Positions 26,346 through 36,257 of a stretch of 64,000 bases of DNA are shown here, piece after piece. How positions within the stretch are numbered: the first letter of the stretch is position 1; the number at the start of each line of letters is the position of its first letter. The stretch lies in the NCBI RefSeq assembly GCF_020618475.1, contig NZ_CP085336.1, positions 310,001 to 374,000 of the forward strand, given 5' to 3'. A model generated the notes under the pieces. That model was not told the origin of the DNA. It searched no databases and saw only the letters and a list, made by a program, of their open reading frames with translations. Both the position numbers and the translations under genes were made by a program. The DNA comes from Haladaptatus halobius (lineage in GTDB: Archaea; Halobacteriota; Halobacteria; Halobacteriales; Haladaptataceae).

Positions 26346-26768
26346 CAACGAAGTACCAATGTCCACTCGATCTCCTTCAGTTCGAGATACTTGAGACACC
26401 GTTCAACTCACATCGCAGGAAAAGAAGTCTGTTTTCTGATAATCTGGCTTGTTTTAAGATGACTGATTGGTTCTATAACCGAAGTAGAACGTGCGACGGC
26501 AGCGAGATCGATTTCTTGAATTTGCTTGATTTGAGGCGATTAACTGCCGGTTGAGAGTATAAGCGAAAGTGAAATCGGCCAGGTCGCCGCCCTCTCGACA
26601 TGGGGCGACTCACTGATAGTCGTGGTGCGCCTCGGAAGGCTCGAAGTTGTTCCGGTCGGGATGGGGGGCAGCGCTTGCCAACCGACTTTTTGAGGGGCGG
26701 AAGAATCAACCGAAAAAGGTCGAAGGAATGCGCGTGCCAACTACTTTCCGAATGATCAAGTGACACAG

Positions 26769-27188
26769 TTAGAATTGAGTCGCGGTTGCAGACGCGACCT
26801 CGATTTCGATCTGTGGGTTTGGTGGCTCATTGGTGAGTGCCTGACGATGGTACTCCGGCCACGTCTCTTCATCAGGACCAAGATATTTCGCGAATACTTT
26901 CCGTGCTGCGTCGTTGATACGCGCAGGATCGTCTTGCACTGTTGCTGTTCCTAACAGAGTAACCATCCACTCTGCATCTCCATCAGTGTTTTTCTCAATG
27001 GAGACTGCGACCTGCGAGTTCTGCTGAATATTCGCGAGTTTCTTACCATCGGTAAGGATGGACAGCGTCTCATCGTTGTATGCGTACCAGACGGGGGCAA
27101 CGTGTGGTCGATCATTGACCGACGTGGCGAGATGGGCCATGAGCTTCGCATCCCTGATAAGTTCGTCAACGTCGGGTGAAATATTCAT
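26769..27188 (-). CDS. Pyridoxamine 5'-phosphate oxidase-like flavin protein
   Basis: A 139-residue split-barrel protein. LMAHLATSVNDRPHVAPVWY and LSILTDGKKLANIQQNSQVA are the usual FMN- or F420-binding strands of the PNPOx-like group, and WMVTLLGTATVQDDPARIND follows the family pattern. Such small proteins in haloarchaea are general FMN/F420/heme-binding oxidoreductases of unknown substrate. ATG 27188 gives a compact N-terminus. The gene is isolated; the adjacent gap 27228-27536 has no gene. Confidence 0.8.
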   Translation of the reverse strand: MNISPDVDELIRDAKLMAHLATSVNDRPHVAPVWYAYNDETLSILTDGKKLANIQQNSQVAVSIEKNTDGDAEWMVTLLGTATVQDDPARINDAARKVFAKYLGPDEETWPEYHRQALTNEPPNPQIEIEVASATATQF

Positions 27189-27536
27189 GCAGAGATGTCG
27201 CTTGCTATGGGTAAAGCTTGACTGCAAAGGTTCAGGCTTGAATCGTTTGAACTCAAACGAGCATCAGTTGACTCGTAGCAATAAGTGGTAAATCCAGCGG
27301 AAGTAGAACCACCTGAGAGGGATTCACAAATAGATTTGCGAATAGTATTTGGCGTCTTCGAGATGAGACGACGAACGCGAGGGAAACAAGTATTTGTGTT
27401 CAATATTCACATTCCTCTAAATGTTTTGTAATCATTCGTATTTCAGACTGCAAGTAGATAGAGCCATCCAAAGTGTTATACTGGTTCTCACTCTCCACTT
27501 CTTTGACCGAACAGCGCTACGTCATCACATACCACT

Positions 27537-30002
27537 ATGACTCACCAACCAAATCACACTCAAGATGCAGAGAAGCTCGCGATACACAGCGGCGAGGAAA
27601 CCACTTTCTTTCGTGACCTCGTCGAACACGCGCTCGATGGTATTCTTACCCTTGATCAGGGAGGAACTATCGTCTATGCGAATCACGCAGCTGAACGCCT
27701 CTTTGGGTGGTCTGATGATGAGTTCATCGGCCAACCAATGACGCAATTATTCCCCGAGCGCCACTGCAAAGCTTATTCCACATCATTCTATCAACGCGTT
27801 CACGATGATGCACAGGAACTGAACCGTAAGCATGTCGAACGTATTGGATTGCACGAAGACGGGTCTGAGTTGCCTTTAGCGTTCTCGTTCTACGAGCATG
27901 AGTACGATGGGCAGCGACTCTTTACGGCGATCATCCGCGATATTTCGGAACGAAAACAGCGAGAGAAAGAACTCGAAGATACTAAAGAAAAGTATGCTAA
28001 GCTCATCGAAACCGCTCCTGACGCGATCTTCGTTGCGGATGTTGAAACCGGCATAATCGAGGACGCAAATCAAGCTGCGGTATCGCTCATCGGTAAGTCA
28101 CATGATGAACTCTGTGGAATGCGTCAGTCGGAGTTGTATCCACCGGAGCAGGCTGAGCAGTATATATCAAACTTCCACGAGCATGTTGAGCGCGGCAATG
28201 TTGACGATGATTCGACGGATGTGATTCAGCGTAGTATTACCCAGCACGTTGTCCATGATGACGGCCATCGAATTCCCGTTGAGGTCAGCTCCGGTGTCAC
28301 CGAACTAGGTGATAAAACAGTTATTCAGGGGATTTTCAGGGATATCTCTGAACGACAGAAGCGAGAAGAAGAGCTCCGGCAAGAACGTGATCTCACCGAC
28401 CGACTCTTCGAAACAAGCCCAATCGGAATTGGTGTTTTTACACCAGAGCGACGATTTATTCGGGCAAATGAACAAGCTGAGGAGATTCTCAGTATATCCG
28501 TCGATCGGTTGACGAGCCTTTCCTCTCCAAACGAAGAGTTCACCCTCTATGATTCCAAGAACGAGCCCATCGCACCAGAAGACGGCCTGTTAGCCCAGGT
28601 ACGTGAGACTGGTAATCCGGTCTATGATTTCGAGGGCATTCTCGAGCGGTCAGACGGGGAGCGGTTTTGGGTTTCGATGAGTGCTGCTCCACTCTGGTCT
28701 CCAGAGGGAGAGCTCGAGTATATCGTCCTTGTTGGCGAGGATATTTCGGAACGGAAAGAGCGCGAAGACGCTATCGAACAGCAGCGTGACCGCCTCAAGA
28801 CACTTAATCAGATCAACCGACTCATTCGTGAAATCAACCAAACACTCGTGCAAACCGCAACGCGTGACGAGATTGAGACCCGCGTCTGTGAACGACTCAC
28901 CGCGTCCGATCTGTATCAGGGTGCATTCATCGGTGAACGATCGTTACCAACTGGCGGAATCATCCCCCGCACAGGCGCTAATCTCGATGTGGCTTATGTA
29001 GAGATGATTGACAAAGCGGATCCGACCGAGACCGCCACCGGTGGCGCTGCCAAAGCGATACAAACGGGAGAGATACAACTCATCCAGTCGATCAAGGCGG
29101 ATTCACGCTTTCCGGAGTCGATACGAGATGAAGCGCTTACCCGAGGCTATCACTCAGTAGTATGTGTGCCACTCATCTATGGAGCGACAAAGTACGGTGT
29201 GTTGGTCGTTCTTACGTCTCGGCTTGACGCATTCAGTGACCGAGAACAAGCTATCTTCGAGGAATTGGGAAAGACGATTGGCTACGCAATTCACGCTGCA
29301 GAGAGTAAGAAACTCCTCCACACAGACAGTTACACTGAACTCAAATTTGATTTGACGGAGACGGCGGCGTTTTTTATCACTGCATCTGCTGACTTACAGT
29401 GTTCAATTATCCTCGAGGAAGTTATACCATCAACAGACAAAGAACTCCTCTACTACGTCACCTTGGAGAATGCTACAGTAAAGCAATTTCTCGAGCTAGC
29501 ACGCCAGCACGCACCCATCAAAAAAGCCCGCTGCATCAGTACCGAGTCAGACAAGAATCTGCTTGAGGTCGTATTTATGAAGGGATCAACTGCCTCACAA
29601 CGTCTGATCGAACAGGGCGCTCGTATCAAACACGCGACGGCGACAGAGGGGACAGGAACGCTTGTCGCCGAAATTCCTGCCGATGCTGATATCCGAGCGC
29701 TCACAAAGGCAGTGCAATCGCTCTACCCGAACGCCGACCTCACAGTGAAACAGGAGGTTGAGCAATCTTCTCAGCCACCCTGGGAGCAGCACGTACGGCT
29801 GATACACCAGTTGACCGATCGCCAACGAGCAACCTTGAAAGCGGCGTACTATGCAGGGTACTTCGAGTGGCCACGTGAGAGTACTGGCGAAGAGGTCGCC
29901 AATTCGCTCGGGATTTCAGCCCCAACGCTCCACCAGCACCTCCGGGCGAGCGAACGCAAGATCATTACAGCACTCTTTGAAGAAGGGGAAACAACGGCCT
30001 AG
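27537..30002 (+). CDS. PAS-PAS-PAS-GAF bat-like transcriptional regulator
   Basis: An 821-residue cytoplasmic sensor-regulator. Three PAS domains (about 22-140, 147-280, 287-410) each end in a DISER-type linker. A GAF domain spans about 420-590, then a bacterioopsin-activator type region (about 600-745), then a C-terminal HTH_10 domain (DRQRATLKAAYYAGYFEWPR, EEVANSLGISAPTLHQHLRA). There is no kinase domain, so it senses and binds DNA in one chain. PAS and GAF domains usually detect light, redox state or small molecules; no chromophore Cys or heme ligand could be assigned. Its targets are unknown. Confidence 0.92.
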   Translation: MTHQPNHTQDAEKLAIHSGEETTFFRDLVEHALDGILTLDQGGTIVYANHAAERLFGWSDDEFIGQPMTQLFPERHCKAYSTSFYQRVHDDAQELNRKHVERIGLHEDGSELPLAFSFYEHEYDGQRLFTAIIRDISERKQREKELEDTKEKYAKLIETAPDAIFVADVETGIIEDANQAAVSLIGKSHDELCGMRQSELYPPEQAEQYISNFHEHVERGNVDDDSTDVIQRSITQHVVHDDGHRIPVEVSSGVTELGDKTVIQGIFRDISERQKREEELRQERDLTDRLFETSPIGIGVFTPERRFIRANEQAEEILSISVDRLTSLSSPNEEFTLYDSKNEPIAPEDGLLAQVRETGNPVYDFEGILERSDGERFWVSMSAAPLWSPEGELEYIVLVGEDISERKEREDAIEQQRDRLKTLNQINRLIREINQTLVQTATRDEIETRVCERLTASDLYQGAFIGERSLPTGGIIPRTGANLDVAYVEMIDKADPTETATGGAAKAIQTGEIQLIQSIKADSRFPESIRDEALTRGYHSVVCVPLIYGATKYGVLVVLTSRLDAFSDREQAIFEELGKTIGYAIHAAESKKLLHTDSYTELKFDLTETAAFFITASADLQCSIILEEVIPSTDKELLYYVTLENATVKQFLELARQHAPIKKARCISTESDKNLLEVVFMKGSTASQRLIEQGARIKHATATEGTGTLVAEIPADADIRALTKAVQSLYPNADLTVKQEVEQSSQPPWEQHVRLIHQLTDRQRATLKAAYYAGYFEWPRESTGEEVANSLGISAPTLHQHLRASERKIITALFEEGETTA

Positions 30003-30115
30003 CACATACAAGCACACACTATGAGAGACTCATAGAGATCGAGATCGTGTTCACTACTTCGTGAATTTGTCTAATTGAGTACCAGTATATTACATTGACT
30101 CTGATATTTGTTCGC

Positions 30116-30608
30116 ATGGAGGTTTTGAGGCTACATCTGAGGATATTGAGTCGGTCCAACGGGTTGCTCGAGCTTCATGGCATCAAGCGCATGATCATAT
30201 CATCGGGAAAGAGGCGGTCGAAGCCATCATCGACATGTGGTACGACCGAGAATCACTTGTGGAATCCATTGGTCGGGACGACTCCTCGATGTTCCTTGCC
30301 GTCGATGATGGGACGGTTGTTGGATTCGCTCAGGTAGGACCGAGTGACGATGGTCCTGCTGATGCAGTCGTCGGGCGAATCTACGTCCTCCCCGAGTACT
30401 GGGGGGAGGGAGTGGGGACTAACCTCCTGGACCGATTGTTCGACAGTTTTCGGGCGGCAGATCACGAATATGTCTGGCTTGCATTATGGCTGACAACGAC
30501 GTGAGGAGATCGTTCTATGACAAACACGGCTTCGAAGTACATGACGAACGGACGGTCGAATTCGTTGAACAGGAAGTCGACGACATCGTGCTCGTCCGAG
30601 ATCTGTAG
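30116..30608 (+). pseudogene. GNAT acetyltransferase, two frameshifts
   Basis: The main frame gives EDIESVQRVARASWHQAHDH and YVLPEYWGEGVGTNLLDRLF, with the acetyl-CoA-binding R/Q-x-x-G-x-G/A region represented by EYWGEGVGTNLL. The natural start ATG 30116 is in a different frame. Near 30500 the C-terminal part shifts again to SFYDKHGFEVHDERTVEFVE. Both ends are out of frame, so no product is expected. Confidence 0.75.
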
Positions 30609-30762
30609 ATACACCGGTTAGCATCGCTCGTTGCCAAGAAAGAGATACGTCTCTCAGACCATCACTATTCATAGATCATCACACCTAAACCACAGCCTGA
30701 CTATCGTACACACTCGTCTGCCAAATCGGATGCCATTCTAACGTCGACCTCCACATTCGCCT

Positions 30763-31272
30763 ATGGATGTTCGTGAAACGGAGCCATCAGACAGTGAAGC
30801 CGTCCGAAATGTCCACTCCGAATTCATCACAGAACTCGGGCGAGACGGCTACACCCAAGAACAAGTCAATGCGTGGGCCCAAGGGTGTGAATCTGCAGAC
30901 TATGTCGCGCAAATCGAGGCAGACGATAGCCATTTCGTTGTCGCCGAAGACGAGAGTGAGATCGTCGGGTTAGGCTTTGTGACGCTCAAACCACCTGCGG
31001 AGTATGAAACAACTGTCGACGCCGAAGTCACTGGCGTATACGTCCATCCCTCGGTGGCTCGGCAAGGGGTAGGAATGTAACTCTATACCGAGTTAGAGCG
31101 AGCTGCACGAGAGGCTGGGTTTCAAACACTCGGCCTCTCAGTGACGCTCCACGCGGTTCCCTTCTACGAGTGGCATGGCTACGAACGAGTCAGAGAGTAC
31201 ATGCACGAATTTTCTAGCCACGAATCAATTGTCGTGACCGGGACAGTCGTGGAGATGAAAAAGAACCTCTGA
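30763..31272 (+). pseudogene. GNAT acetyltransferase with internal stop
   Basis: A second acetyltransferase, 160 bases after the first. It reads MDVRETEPSDSEAVRNVHSE through VYVHPSVARQGVGM, then TAA 31078-31080, then in the same frame LYTELERAAREAGFQTLGLS to VVEMKKNL and TGA 31270-31272. The stop falls within the acetyl-CoA-binding loop (Q/RxxGxG), so truncation removes half the cofactor site. A single base change separates it from an intact gene. Confidence 0.8.
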
Positions 31273-31368
31273 TGTGCTAGTCGAGACCATTCTAACCCTC
31301 ATTCTCTTCCGCATGAGTGTAAGAGACCACAATCATAGGGGTAGGAGAAGTCGTTTTCCAGAGTGGCG

Positions 31369-32286
31369 CTACGAGAGCATCTCTAGTGTCTCACAGACAC
31401 TCTGTCGGAACCAGTTCGCTCGTTGCTCCGTTTCTTCTGCTCCATGCTGATTCTGTACATACAAGGATTCGAAGTAGTAGACTTCATTCAGTACTTTATA
31501 GAGCGGCGCTCGCCGTTCAAATCCGGTTGGCAGCGCTCGGACTGACTCGTAACCTGCTCGGAAGAGTTCCTGCAACCCATCAGTGTCGTGGTTGAACGTT
31601 GGGAGGGCGGTTCGCCAGTAATCGAACTCGCCGGGTGCTGCAATCACGTGCTCGAAATCAACGATAGAGACTGCTTGACCATCCACTACCGAAATGTGTT
31701 CAGGAGTTGCCCAGCCGTGGCAGCAAACAGAATCACCTGCTCCGGTGAGGATATCCGGATGGTCGATTAGAAACTCGATAACAGCATCTGCAACATCAGC
31801 GTGACCATACTGAGCGAGAATCGGGCGATGCCGACGGATATAGTCGGTTGCAGCCGCATGCCAGTCATCACTTCCAGCGACCGAGATTGCTTCACCAGCG
31901 GGGATGAAGTGACCGTAGGTGTCGAGTAGCGGGGCAGTTTCATCGTGGAGGGTCGCAAGGAGACGCCCCGCGGCGTCTGCCCACATTTCGTTCAATTCTC
32001 GTCCCACGTCAGGTGTTGGCGCGTCTGGATGCCACGCAGCAATATAATAGTCATCCTCGACGTGCAGAATTTCAGGGACTGGCACGGACGTATGTTCGCT
32101 GACAAACGCGGTTACGCACCCCTCAGTTGCGGCCTTTCCTGTTGGTTCAGTATTGCCCTTGTAGACGGCGTGTTGGCCATCGACATAGACTTCGTAGACC
32201 TCATGCGGCGGCATATCGCGAAGTTGGCGCACGATTCGGTAGGTGGTATACTGTGCTTCGAGGTTGTTGTGGACATCTCGTTTCAT
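31369..32286 (-). CDS. Aminoglycoside-phosphotransferase-fold protein
   Basis: A 305-residue protein of the APH/choline-kinase superfamily. The N-lobe contains YEVYVDGQHAVYKGN with the probable ATP-site Lys, and the C-lobe contains CCHGWATPEHISVV and VSIVDFEHVIAAPGEFDYWR. In canonical members the first motif is HGDxxxxN. Here the catalytic Asp is Trp and the Asn is His, while the DFE metal site is kept. Catalysis on a hydroxyl is therefore uncertain and resistance to aminoglycosides should not be assumed. ATG 32286 gives the standard start. It is divergent from the NUDIX gene. Confidence 0.75.
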   Translation of the reverse strand: MKRDVHNNLEAQYTTYRIVRQLRDMPPHEVYEVYVDGQHAVYKGNTEPTGKAATEGCVTAFVSEHTSVPVPEILHVEDDYYIAAWHPDAPTPDVGRELNEMWADAAGRLLATLHDETAPLLDTYGHFIPAGEAISVAGSDDWHAAATDYIRRHRPILAQYGHADVADAVIEFLIDHPDILTGAGDSVCCHGWATPEHISVVDGQAVSIVDFEHVIAAPGEFDYWRTALPTFNHDTDGLQELFRAGYESVRALPTGFERRAPLYKVLNEVYYFESLYVQNQHGAEETEQRANWFRQSVCETLEMLS

Positions 32287-32419
32287 AGCTGGTATGCCAC
32301 GTGACGAGTGACGGTCGGCCGCTGACAGCGGAGTGCTGTCGCTACGGCCGAGAGAAGACATTCAAACTATCTTGACGAACCATATTAAATATTTAGTTTC
32401 CACCTGACCTAGTAGGTGT

Positions 32420-32932
32420 ATGGATGTGAACGATCCCCGAGAGCAGTATCCAAATCTAATCGAAGACACGGTTACTGAGCACGTTGATACTACAACATTT
32501 GATGCCTTAGCCGACAACGAAGCATTCACCGCTGGGTGGGTTGTCGCAACGGTCGTCCTGGACGACGATGATCGGATCCTCCTTGCGTATCATGATGACG
32601 ATGATTCATGGTTGCTCCCAGGTGGATCTGTTATTCTTGGTGAAAGCCTTGCGGAGACCGCCATTCGCGAAGTAAAGGAAGAGACGGGCGTCGAGATTGT
32701 TCCTCATCGTCCGCATGCAGTGGTGCACAATCGTGTCGAGTGCAATGGTCAGTCGCGGTCATTCAACGTCGTTCTGTTCTCCGCACACCCGACGTCAACT
32801 GAGATTGGGGATGATTTAGGTGAACCAGGTGAGCCGATTACTGATGCAGAGTGGTTTGCAACACTTCCGTCGAATGTCTTCGAACGTGAACTGGCGCAAC
32901 GGGTCGTCGAACGAGCTCGGTCACGCAGATAA
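32420..32932 (+). CDS. NUDIX hydrolase
   Basis: A 170-residue protein with an intact Nudix box from Gly69 to Val91 (GSVILGE then RE and EETG), with the metal-binding glutamates in place. An N-terminal extension of about 35 residues precedes the core. Such enzymes hydrolyse a nucleoside diphosphate linked to another group; the substrate is not predictable. The start is preceded by AAATATTTAG about 35 bases upstream, a plausible TATA element shared with the divergent kinase-like gene. Confidence 0.88.
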   Translation: MDVNDPREQYPNLIEDTVTEHVDTTTFDALADNEAFTAGWVVATVVLDDDDRILLAYHDDDDSWLLPGGSVILGESLAETAIREVKEETGVEIVPHRPHAVVHNRVECNGQSRSFNVVLFSAHPTSTEIGDDLGEPGEPITDAEWFATLPSNVFERELAQRVVERARSRR

Positions 32933-33179
32933 CGTTCTCTCTGTACTACAGACGCCTTTTGGACTCAAACATTCAGTCTAAGTCACCTTCAACAGCGGTA
33001 ATTCGACCATCAAGGCCCGACCGTGCGACCACTCGACGCCAGTAAAGGGTGGCAATGGGCCGATGCGACTTGGATGTTACCGCCTACTGAAAAATGCTAT
33101 CCAGCTTTGTTGCCCAGACCGGAGTTTTATCAATCGTTCAGTCGATTGTTATCGGTATGCACACCACCAGAGGGAGACA

Positions 33180-34406
33180 ATGACTGGCGAAGCCCGCGAC
33201 CCTACTGGGGACGAAGGGCCGCTCGCAGGGCTCACCGTGCTCGACACCTCGCGTGTTCTCGCAGGCCCGTTTTGTGGAATGCAGCTCGGTGACCTTGGCG
33301 CGGATGTCATCAAGATTGAGCGGCCGGACGGGGGGGATCAGACTCGCAGGTGGACGCCACCTACCTATCGCGACTCTGACGAAGCTGCTTACTACTTGAG
33401 CATCAATCGGAACAAGCGCTCGGTGACGCTTAACCTCGCCACCGAGGCTGGTCGAGAGGTCTTCCGGACTCTCGCAGCCGACGCCGATGTGCTGCTCCAC
33501 AACTACCGCGTTGGCAAGATGGCCGAGTGGAATCTTGGCTATGAGGACCTGTGCGAACGCAACCCCAGCCTCGTATACTGCCACATCACTGGCTACGGTG
33601 AGTGGGGACCTGACCGAGACCGGCCAGCCTACGACCTCATCATTCAAGGCGAGGGCGGCATGATGAGTATCACTGGTGAGGAAGATGGTGCGCCCGTCCG
33701 CGTTGGCGTGGCTATCACCGACCTCGCGACGGGCTATTACGCCACGCAAGCAATCTTGGCCGCGTTGTTCGAGCGGGAGTTTGGCGATGGGACTGGACAG
33801 AAGCTCGATCTGAGTTTGCTGGACTCCGCGGCGGCCCTCAACACCTATGCTGCGATGTTCTACTTCGCCACTGGCGACCCTCCTAGCCGCCGGGGAGGTA
33901 AGATTAGAAACATCGTCCCCTATCAGGTGTTCCCAACCCAGGATGACTACGCCGTTATCGCTGTACCTTCTGAGAACCTGTGGTCGAATTTTTGCGAGGC
34001 GCTAGACCGGGAGGACCTATTCGACGACGAGCGGTTCGCCACTAACGATGATCGCGTGCGAAACCGAGATATTCTCGAACCGTTGCTGGAGGAGGAGATC
34101 TCCGACTATACTACCGAGGAGATCGTCGAGCAAATGCAGGCTCACGACGTCCCTGCAACGCCAATCAACGATATGGAAAACGTCTACGACCACCCCCAGG
34201 TTCACGCCCGTGGAATGCGAGCCTCGGTCGACCATCCAACCGCTGGGGAAGTCGAGATGCCCGGCGTTCCAATGCACTTTTCCCAGACGCCTGCCAGTGT
34301 GCGTACCCACCCGCCGCTCTTGGGTGAACATACCGATGAGGTACTCGAAGAATATGGCTACGATGATATAGAGATCACACGGCTTAAGCGCAATAACGCC
34401 ATCTGA
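33180..34406 (+). CDS. CaiB/BaiF family III CoA transferase
   Basis: A 408-residue formyl-CoA transferase-type enzyme that moves CoA between carboxylic acids through a mixed anhydride on an aspartate. GLTVLDTSRVLAGPFCGMQL and LGADVIKIERPDGGD form the conserved start; the catalytic Asp is probably Asp152 in PAYDLIIQGEGG. The C-terminal motif is GEHTDEVLEEYGY. ATG 33180 is preferred: GAGGGA lies 6 bases upstream, and the extension back to 33063 is cysteine-rich and atypical. It converges with a CoA-transferase/cupin operon on the other strand, so the pair may process one acid. Confidence 0.92.
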   Translation: MTGEARDPTGDEGPLAGLTVLDTSRVLAGPFCGMQLGDLGADVIKIERPDGGDQTRRWTPPTYRDSDEAAYYLSINRNKRSVTLNLATEAGREVFRTLAADADVLLHNYRVGKMAEWNLGYEDLCERNPSLVYCHITGYGEWGPDRDRPAYDLIIQGEGGMMSITGEEDGAPVRVGVAITDLATGYYATQAILAALFEREFGDGTGQKLDLSLLDSAAALNTYAAMFYFATGDPPSRRGGKIRNIVPYQVFPTQDDYAVIAVPSENLWSNFCEALDREDLFDDERFATNDDRVRNRDILEPLLEEEISDYTTEEIVEQMQAHDVPATPINDMENVYDHPQVHARGMRASVDHPTAGEVEMPGVPMHFSQTPASVRTHPPLLGEHTDEVLEEYGYDDIEITRLKRNNAI

Positions 34407-34629
34407 ATCGGCTACCCGAATCGCCCGTCAGCCACCTCATTTGCACCAGGGGGTAGACCATAGAACGTCCTATCGTGGCGGCAGTGACGTGAACACCCGG
34501 GAAGAGCAACTAGTTATGAGGTCGAGAATAGACAACCGCGAAAGTAGTCCTGGCCACAGCACGTCTCGACCTGATGGCAGAGAAGCAATGGCGGCTCCGA
34601 TCCAAAGCGCCGCGAAATACCAGGGTCAT

Positions 34630-35385
34630 CTACGCTTCAAGCGGTTCAAGATCGGTGAACCCCGACCGTCGAACCCGATCTGGATCTACGTGTTCCATTA
34701 GTGCCAGTTCCGACTCGTTCGGGGGAACCGTCCGTCTGGGATCGTCGAAGGTCACTTCCCAGCTGGTACGCTCGCGAACCGTCTCTCGCGAGATACCTGG
34801 ATGAAGGGAGACTGCGCGCAATTCGCCGTCGCGGCGTACAAACTCGCATAGCGGCGTCACCAAGTACGTGAGGTTCCCTTGTGCCGTGGTGAAGTCTACC
34901 TCTGCAGGGAGCGAGCGCGCTCGGTGTTCAGTACGCCAGGCCCACGCCTCATCCACGAGTGAAAGCAGTGACCCACTCCCACCGCCACCACCGAATTTCA
35001 CCTTCGGTTCGTCCCATGAGCCGGCGATAGTGTTGTTTAGTCGGCCCAGACGGTCGACCTGGGCACCGCCGACGAACATCACATCTACGCCACCCCGAGC
35101 AGCGAGGTCAAATGCTTCCGGCGAGGTGAAGTGGGCAGTTGCACCTTCAAGCAGGTGCGCGCTCTCGGTCGAGACGGGCACCGCCTCAGGCTGGCTGTTC
35201 ACCCCACCCGACGCACTCAAGTGAGTGACGCCATTGCGCTCGTTGGCCATCCGAAGTGCAACAGTGGGGAGTGGTGATGCAAATCCCTGGAACACAGTCT
35301 CTTTTTCGGCGAGTCGGCGAGCTATTGCCGCCGTCATCACCTCAGCAACTGTCACGTCGGCGTTGGGAGCTGGGTCACTGCTCAC
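34630..35385 (-). CDS. CoA-transferase-type beta subunit (GctB/IpdB-like)
   Basis: A 251-residue family I CoA-transferase-fold protein, partner of the next gene. MANERNGVTHLSASGGVNSQ and AARGGVDVMFVGGAQVDRLG with GSLLSLVDEAWAW are typical of the beta subunit. In transferases the catalytic Glu lies in an E-x-G segment corresponding to LSASGGVN here, and no Glu is present there. A hydrolase-like role (as for IpdAB) or a shifted catalytic residue should be considered. It overlaps the alpha-subunit gene by 4 bases and is last in the three-gene operon. Confidence 0.85.
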   Translation of the reverse strand: MSSDPAPNADVTVAEVMTAAIARRLAEKETVFQGFASPLPTVALRMANERNGVTHLSASGGVNSQPEAVPVSTESAHLLEGATAHFTSPEAFDLAARGGVDVMFVGGAQVDRLGRLNNTIAGSWDEPKVKFGGGGGSGSLLSLVDEAWAWRTEHRARSLPAEVDFTTAQGNLTYLVTPLCEFVRRDGELRAVSLHPGISRETVRERTSWEVTFDDPRRTVPPNESELALMEHVDPDRVRRSGFTDLEPLEA

Positions 35386-36257
35386 AGGTTGACCTCCGGG
35401 GTTGCCACGTCACTGCTCCAATTGATAGCCTCTACAGCGGGTACAGCACGTTCGCGGTAGGTATGTTCGTCGTCGCCGAGATACTCTGCGAGATAGGCGT
35501 CAAGGTCACCTTCGCGGGAACGCTTGAGGTACGTCCGGAGGTGTGTGGCATCGTAGTCGTAGGCACCTGGGCAGCTCGTGGGGTGAGCACCGTAGGGCAC
35601 TTCGGCGACATCGTCCACAAGGAACCCCGGAATATCTGTTTCGCCAGGGTTGTCAGTGAACGCTTCATTTCCAACCACTCGTTCAGTCGTGACGAACGTG
35701 CGGTTGGCCGCCTTTGCCACCAAGCTCTCGGTGAGATCAGCGCCGTCGAAACGCGCATTACCGTCGCTGTCAGCCTCAGTGGTGTGAATTACCCCAATAT
35801 CGGGTTTAACCGTTTGAACGGCTGCGGTTGACTCGCCGGAGAACGGATCCTCAACCGAGTCGAAGGCGTCGTTCACGTCAAGGAGATCGCTTCCAGTGAG
35901 GCCTGCGACAGGCAAGAAGGGTACGCCTTGTACAGCACCACGTAGCATCGTCGCCACGGTGTAGCATGTACCTTCTCGGGTATTGATCTCTCCATTTTCA
36001 GCACACCGCCGGAAATTAGGTGCGAGTCCAAGTGCCTCAAACCCGACGTAGCCGTAGTGTACCGTCGTAGCATGGCCGGTCCCACAGGGTAGGTCCACGT
36101 CCATCGAGTTTGCCAGGCCCATCAAAGTCACGTTCGAGATGTCCTGGCGAACGAGTTCACGAACAAACGCCATCGGGGCCCGGTGGAGAGTCTTGCCAGC
36201 GAAGGCGATAGTCGCCCCGTCATCGACTCGGGAAACGAGGTCAGCAAGCCCCGTCAT
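35382..36257 (-). CDS. CoA-transferase-type alpha subunit (GctA/IpdA-like)
   Basis: A 291-residue protein with the alpha-subunit pattern: VDDGATIAFAGKTLHRAPMA, GFEALGLAPNFRRCAENGEI, and PVAGLTGSDLLDVNDAF. It carries the CoA-binding Rossmann-like fold and is expected to form a heterotetramer with the beta subunit. It overlaps the beta gene by 4 bases, and its start overlaps the stop of the cupin gene by one base (TGATG), so all three are translated as one operon. The substrate is unknown. Confidence 0.87.
   Translation of the reverse strand: MTGLADLVSRVDDGATIAFAGKTLHRAPMAFVRELVRQDISNVTLMGLANSMDVDLPCGTGHATTVHYGYVGFEALGLAPNFRRCAENGEINTREGTCYTVATMLRGAVQGVPFLPVAGLTGSDLLDVNDAFDSVEDPFSGESTAAVQTVKPDIGVIHTTEADSDGNARFDGADLTESLVAKAANRTFVTTERVVGNEAFTDNPGETDIPGFLVDDVAEVPYGAHPTSCPGAYDYDATHLRTYLKRSREGDLDAYLAEYLGDDEHTYRERAVPAVEAINWSSDVATPEVNL

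Noticed and set aside
26473..26766. Minus-strand 97-codon frame and plus-strand pieces between the SprT scrap and the PNPOx gene
   Set aside because: No recognisable domain in any frame; the strongly basic composition suggests a shadow of a lost gene, but I could not identify it.
31369..32286. Calling the APH-fold gene an aminoglycoside resistance determinant
   Set aside because: The catalytic Asp and metal-binding Asn are missing and the fold is shared by many unrelated kinases.
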